From: Chitinophagaceae bacterium
GTDB taxonomy: Bacteria; Bacteroidota; Bacteroidia; Chitinophagales; Chitinophagaceae
Length of the DNA stretch: 33,130 nucleotides
Reading direction: 5' to 3'
NCBI GenBank assembly: GCA_025363075.1
Contig: JANYEP010000039.1
Location: forward strand, 1 to 33,130
The notes under the pieces were generated by a model, which had not been told where the DNA came from, did no database searches, and saw only the letters and a program-made list of their open reading frames with translations. The position numbers and the translations under genes were made by a program. Of the stretch, positions 32,019-33,130 are shown in pieces. Position 1 is the stretch's first letter, and each line of letters begins with the position of its first letter.

Positions 32019-32438
32019 ATGTTACAACCAAAAAGAAGTAAGCATAGAAAACAACAGAAAGGACGTATTAGAGAAGTAGCAAAAAGAGGTGCTGCAATAT
32101 CATTTGGCTCATTTGCTTTAAAAGCTCTTGAACCGATTTGGTTGACAAATCGTCAAATAGAAGCTGCTCGTCAAAGTATGACCCGTGCAATGAAAAGAGA
32201 AGGTAATGTTTGGATTAGAATATTTCCAGATAAAATTATTACTCGCAAACCAGCTGAAGTGAGAATGGGTAAAGGTAAAGGTAATCCAGAATTTTGGGCT
32301 GCTGTTGTTGAACCAGGGCGTATTATTTTTGAATGTGATGGTGTAACTGAAGAAACAGCAAAAAATGCAATGCACCTTGCAGCACAAAAACTTCCTATTA
32401 AAACTAAGTTTGTAGTAAGAAGAGACTTACAATCATAA
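32019..32438 (+). CDS. rplP: 50S ribosomal protein L16 (uL16)
   Basis: This 139-residue protein binds near the A and P sites of the 50S subunit. [20 protein letters not shown], the [20 protein letters not shown] stretch, [20 protein letters not shown] and KTKFVVRRD identify it. Length is typical (about 136). It lies between two octamer-built spacers. Confidence 0.97.
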   Translation: MLQPKRSKHRKQQKGRIREVAKRGAAISFGSFALKALEPIWLTNRQIEAARQSMTRAMKREGNVWIRIFPDKIITRKPAEVRMGKGKGNPEFWAAVVEPGRIIFECDGVTEETAKNAMHLAAQKLPIKTKFVVRRDLQS

Positions 32439-32445
32439 AAATAGA

Positions 32446-32537
32446 TTAGCTAATTAGCCAATGTGCTAATGTGCTAATGATTGAAAAATAACTATAATGT
32501 TTTAATTAGCAAATCAGCATATTATCACATTATCAAA
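32446..32537 (+). repeat. Octamer repeats in rplP-rpmC spacer
   Basis: Left run: TTAGCTAA, TTAGCCAA, TGTGCTAA, TGTGCTAA (32446-32477). Right run: TTAGCAAA, TCAGCATA, TTATCACA, TTATCAAA (32506-32537). Both are in exact 8-base register, with the second run partly complementary to the first. The layout is the same as in the preceding spacer, although the flanking genes are unrelated. Confidence 0.78.
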
Positions 32538-32547
32538 TCTAAAACAG

Positions 32548-32751
32548 ATGGCAAAGAAAAAAGCAAATACAAAAGAGAACTTAACAGAAATGCATATTGA
32601 TTCTCTTAAAGGCAGAATTGCAGAAGATCAATTAAGATTAAAAAAAATGCAATTTGCCCACGCTATGACTCCATTGGAAAACCCAATGTTGATTAGAGGT
32701 TTGAGAAGGGACATTGCAAGATCACAAACTGAATTGAGTAGTAGAAAATAA
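32548..32751 (+). CDS. rpmC: 50S ribosomal protein L29 (uL29)
   Basis: This 67-residue helical-hairpin protein at the tunnel exit contacts L23. The pattern ENLTEMHIDSLKGRIAEDQL, LRLKKMQFAHAMTPLENPML and IRGLRRDIARSQTEL fits the family. It has the normal position between rplP and rpsQ. Confidence 0.95.
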   Translation: MAKKKANTKENLTEMHIDSLKGRIAEDQLRLKKMQFAHAMTPLENPMLIRGLRRDIARSQTELSSRK

Positions 32752-32801
32752 TAATTAGCCAATTAGACAACAAATAATTGTCGAATTATCAAATTTATAA
32801 A

Positions 32802-33059
32802 ATGGAAACAAGAAATTTAAGAAAAATAAGGACAGGTGTTGTTACCAGCAATAAAATGGAGAAAACTGTTACAGTTGCTGTTGAAAGAAAAGTAAAACAC
32901 CCTATCTATGGTAAGTTCGTTAAAAAGACTACCAAATTCCATGCTCATGATGAAAAGAATGAGTGTACTATAGGTGACGTTGTGAAAATTATGGAAACCC
33001 GTCCGCTGAGCAAGACAAAGCGTTGGAGACTGGTAGAAGTAGTTGAGAAGGCGAAGTAA
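32802..33059 (+). CDS. rpsQ: 30S ribosomal protein S17 (uS17)
   Basis: This 85-residue OB-fold protein is needed for 30S assembly. [60 protein letters not shown] and [14 protein letters not shown] identify it. The start is ATG 32802; an in-frame TTG at 32778 would add eight residues made from the TTATCAAA octamer spacer. After it, repeated TTAGC(T/C) words (33064-33094) begin the spacer to the next gene, expected to be rplN. Confidence 0.96.
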   Translation: METRNLRKIRTGVVTSNKMEKTVTVAVERKVKHPIYGKFVKKTTKFHAHDEKNECTIGDVVKIMETRPLSKTKRWRLVEVVEKAK

Positions 33060-33130
33060 TTATTAGCCATTAGCTGTTAGCTGTTAGCTATTAGTGAAAG
33101 GCAGGAAAAATGATTTTGGTTGGCTAAAAG

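Overview
The window looks like chromosome from a low-GC member of the Bacteroidota, most likely the Chitinophagia/Sphingobacteriia side, though no rRNA is present to settle it. Signs are a type IX secretion (T9SS) style C-terminal sorting domain, TonB-receptor architecture with an N-terminal carboxypeptidase-like domain, promoters of the TTTG-N19-TAnnTTTG type, an absence of obvious Shine-Dalgarno sites, and the Bacteroidota MoxR/DUF58/DUF4129/DUF4350/SpoIIM cluster. No mobile element, integrase, transposase or CRISPR array was seen.

Layout. (1) 1-5961, minus: a giant secreted protein, open at the left edge, with 23 PKD-type repeats visible in 1,987 codons. (2) 6261-12770, plus: aroB, then a membrane-associated cluster: spoIIM-like, a DUF4129 gene interrupted by an in-frame stop, DUF4350, moxR and DUF58. 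(3) 12822-14431, plus: a desaturase very like eukaryotic sphingolipid delta-4 desaturases, a small one-helix membrane protein, and tRNA-Gly(GCC) and tRNA-Leu(UAA), each followed by a strong hairpin terminator. (4) 14533-19510: an OprB-like outer-membrane porin behind a 36-bp palindrome, a secreted helical protein, a TonB-dependent receptor, and a small exported protein divergent from that receptor. (5) 19658-26168: an orphan OmpR-type regulator whose receiver lacks the phosphoacceptor Asp, then five minus-strand genes: PepSY-like protein, lipoprotein, FAD-dependent dehydrogenase, four-helix membrane protein, and a seven-repeat (probable beta-propeller) T9SS cargo protein. (6) 26169-27142: a 974-base gene-free stretch holding a 41-bp tandem array and several inverted-repeat elements. 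(7) 27084-33130, plus: the S10 ribosomal-protein operon, rpsJ-rplC-rplD-rplW-rplB-rpsS-rplV-rpsC-rplP-rpmC-rpsQ, running off the right edge.

The points most worth following are: the DEGS-like desaturase (possible bacterial sphingoid-base desaturation); the palindromic operator over the porin promoter, which resembles DtxR/MntR-family sites; the hairpin-rich 306-base spacer between rpsJ and rplC; the spacers between ribosomal-protein genes built from 8-bp repeats that can fold back on themselves; the pseudo-receiver regulator; and the nonsense codon in the DUF4129 gene. I see no defence island or clearly new multi-gene system. The novelty here is mainly in regulatory and non-coding architecture.
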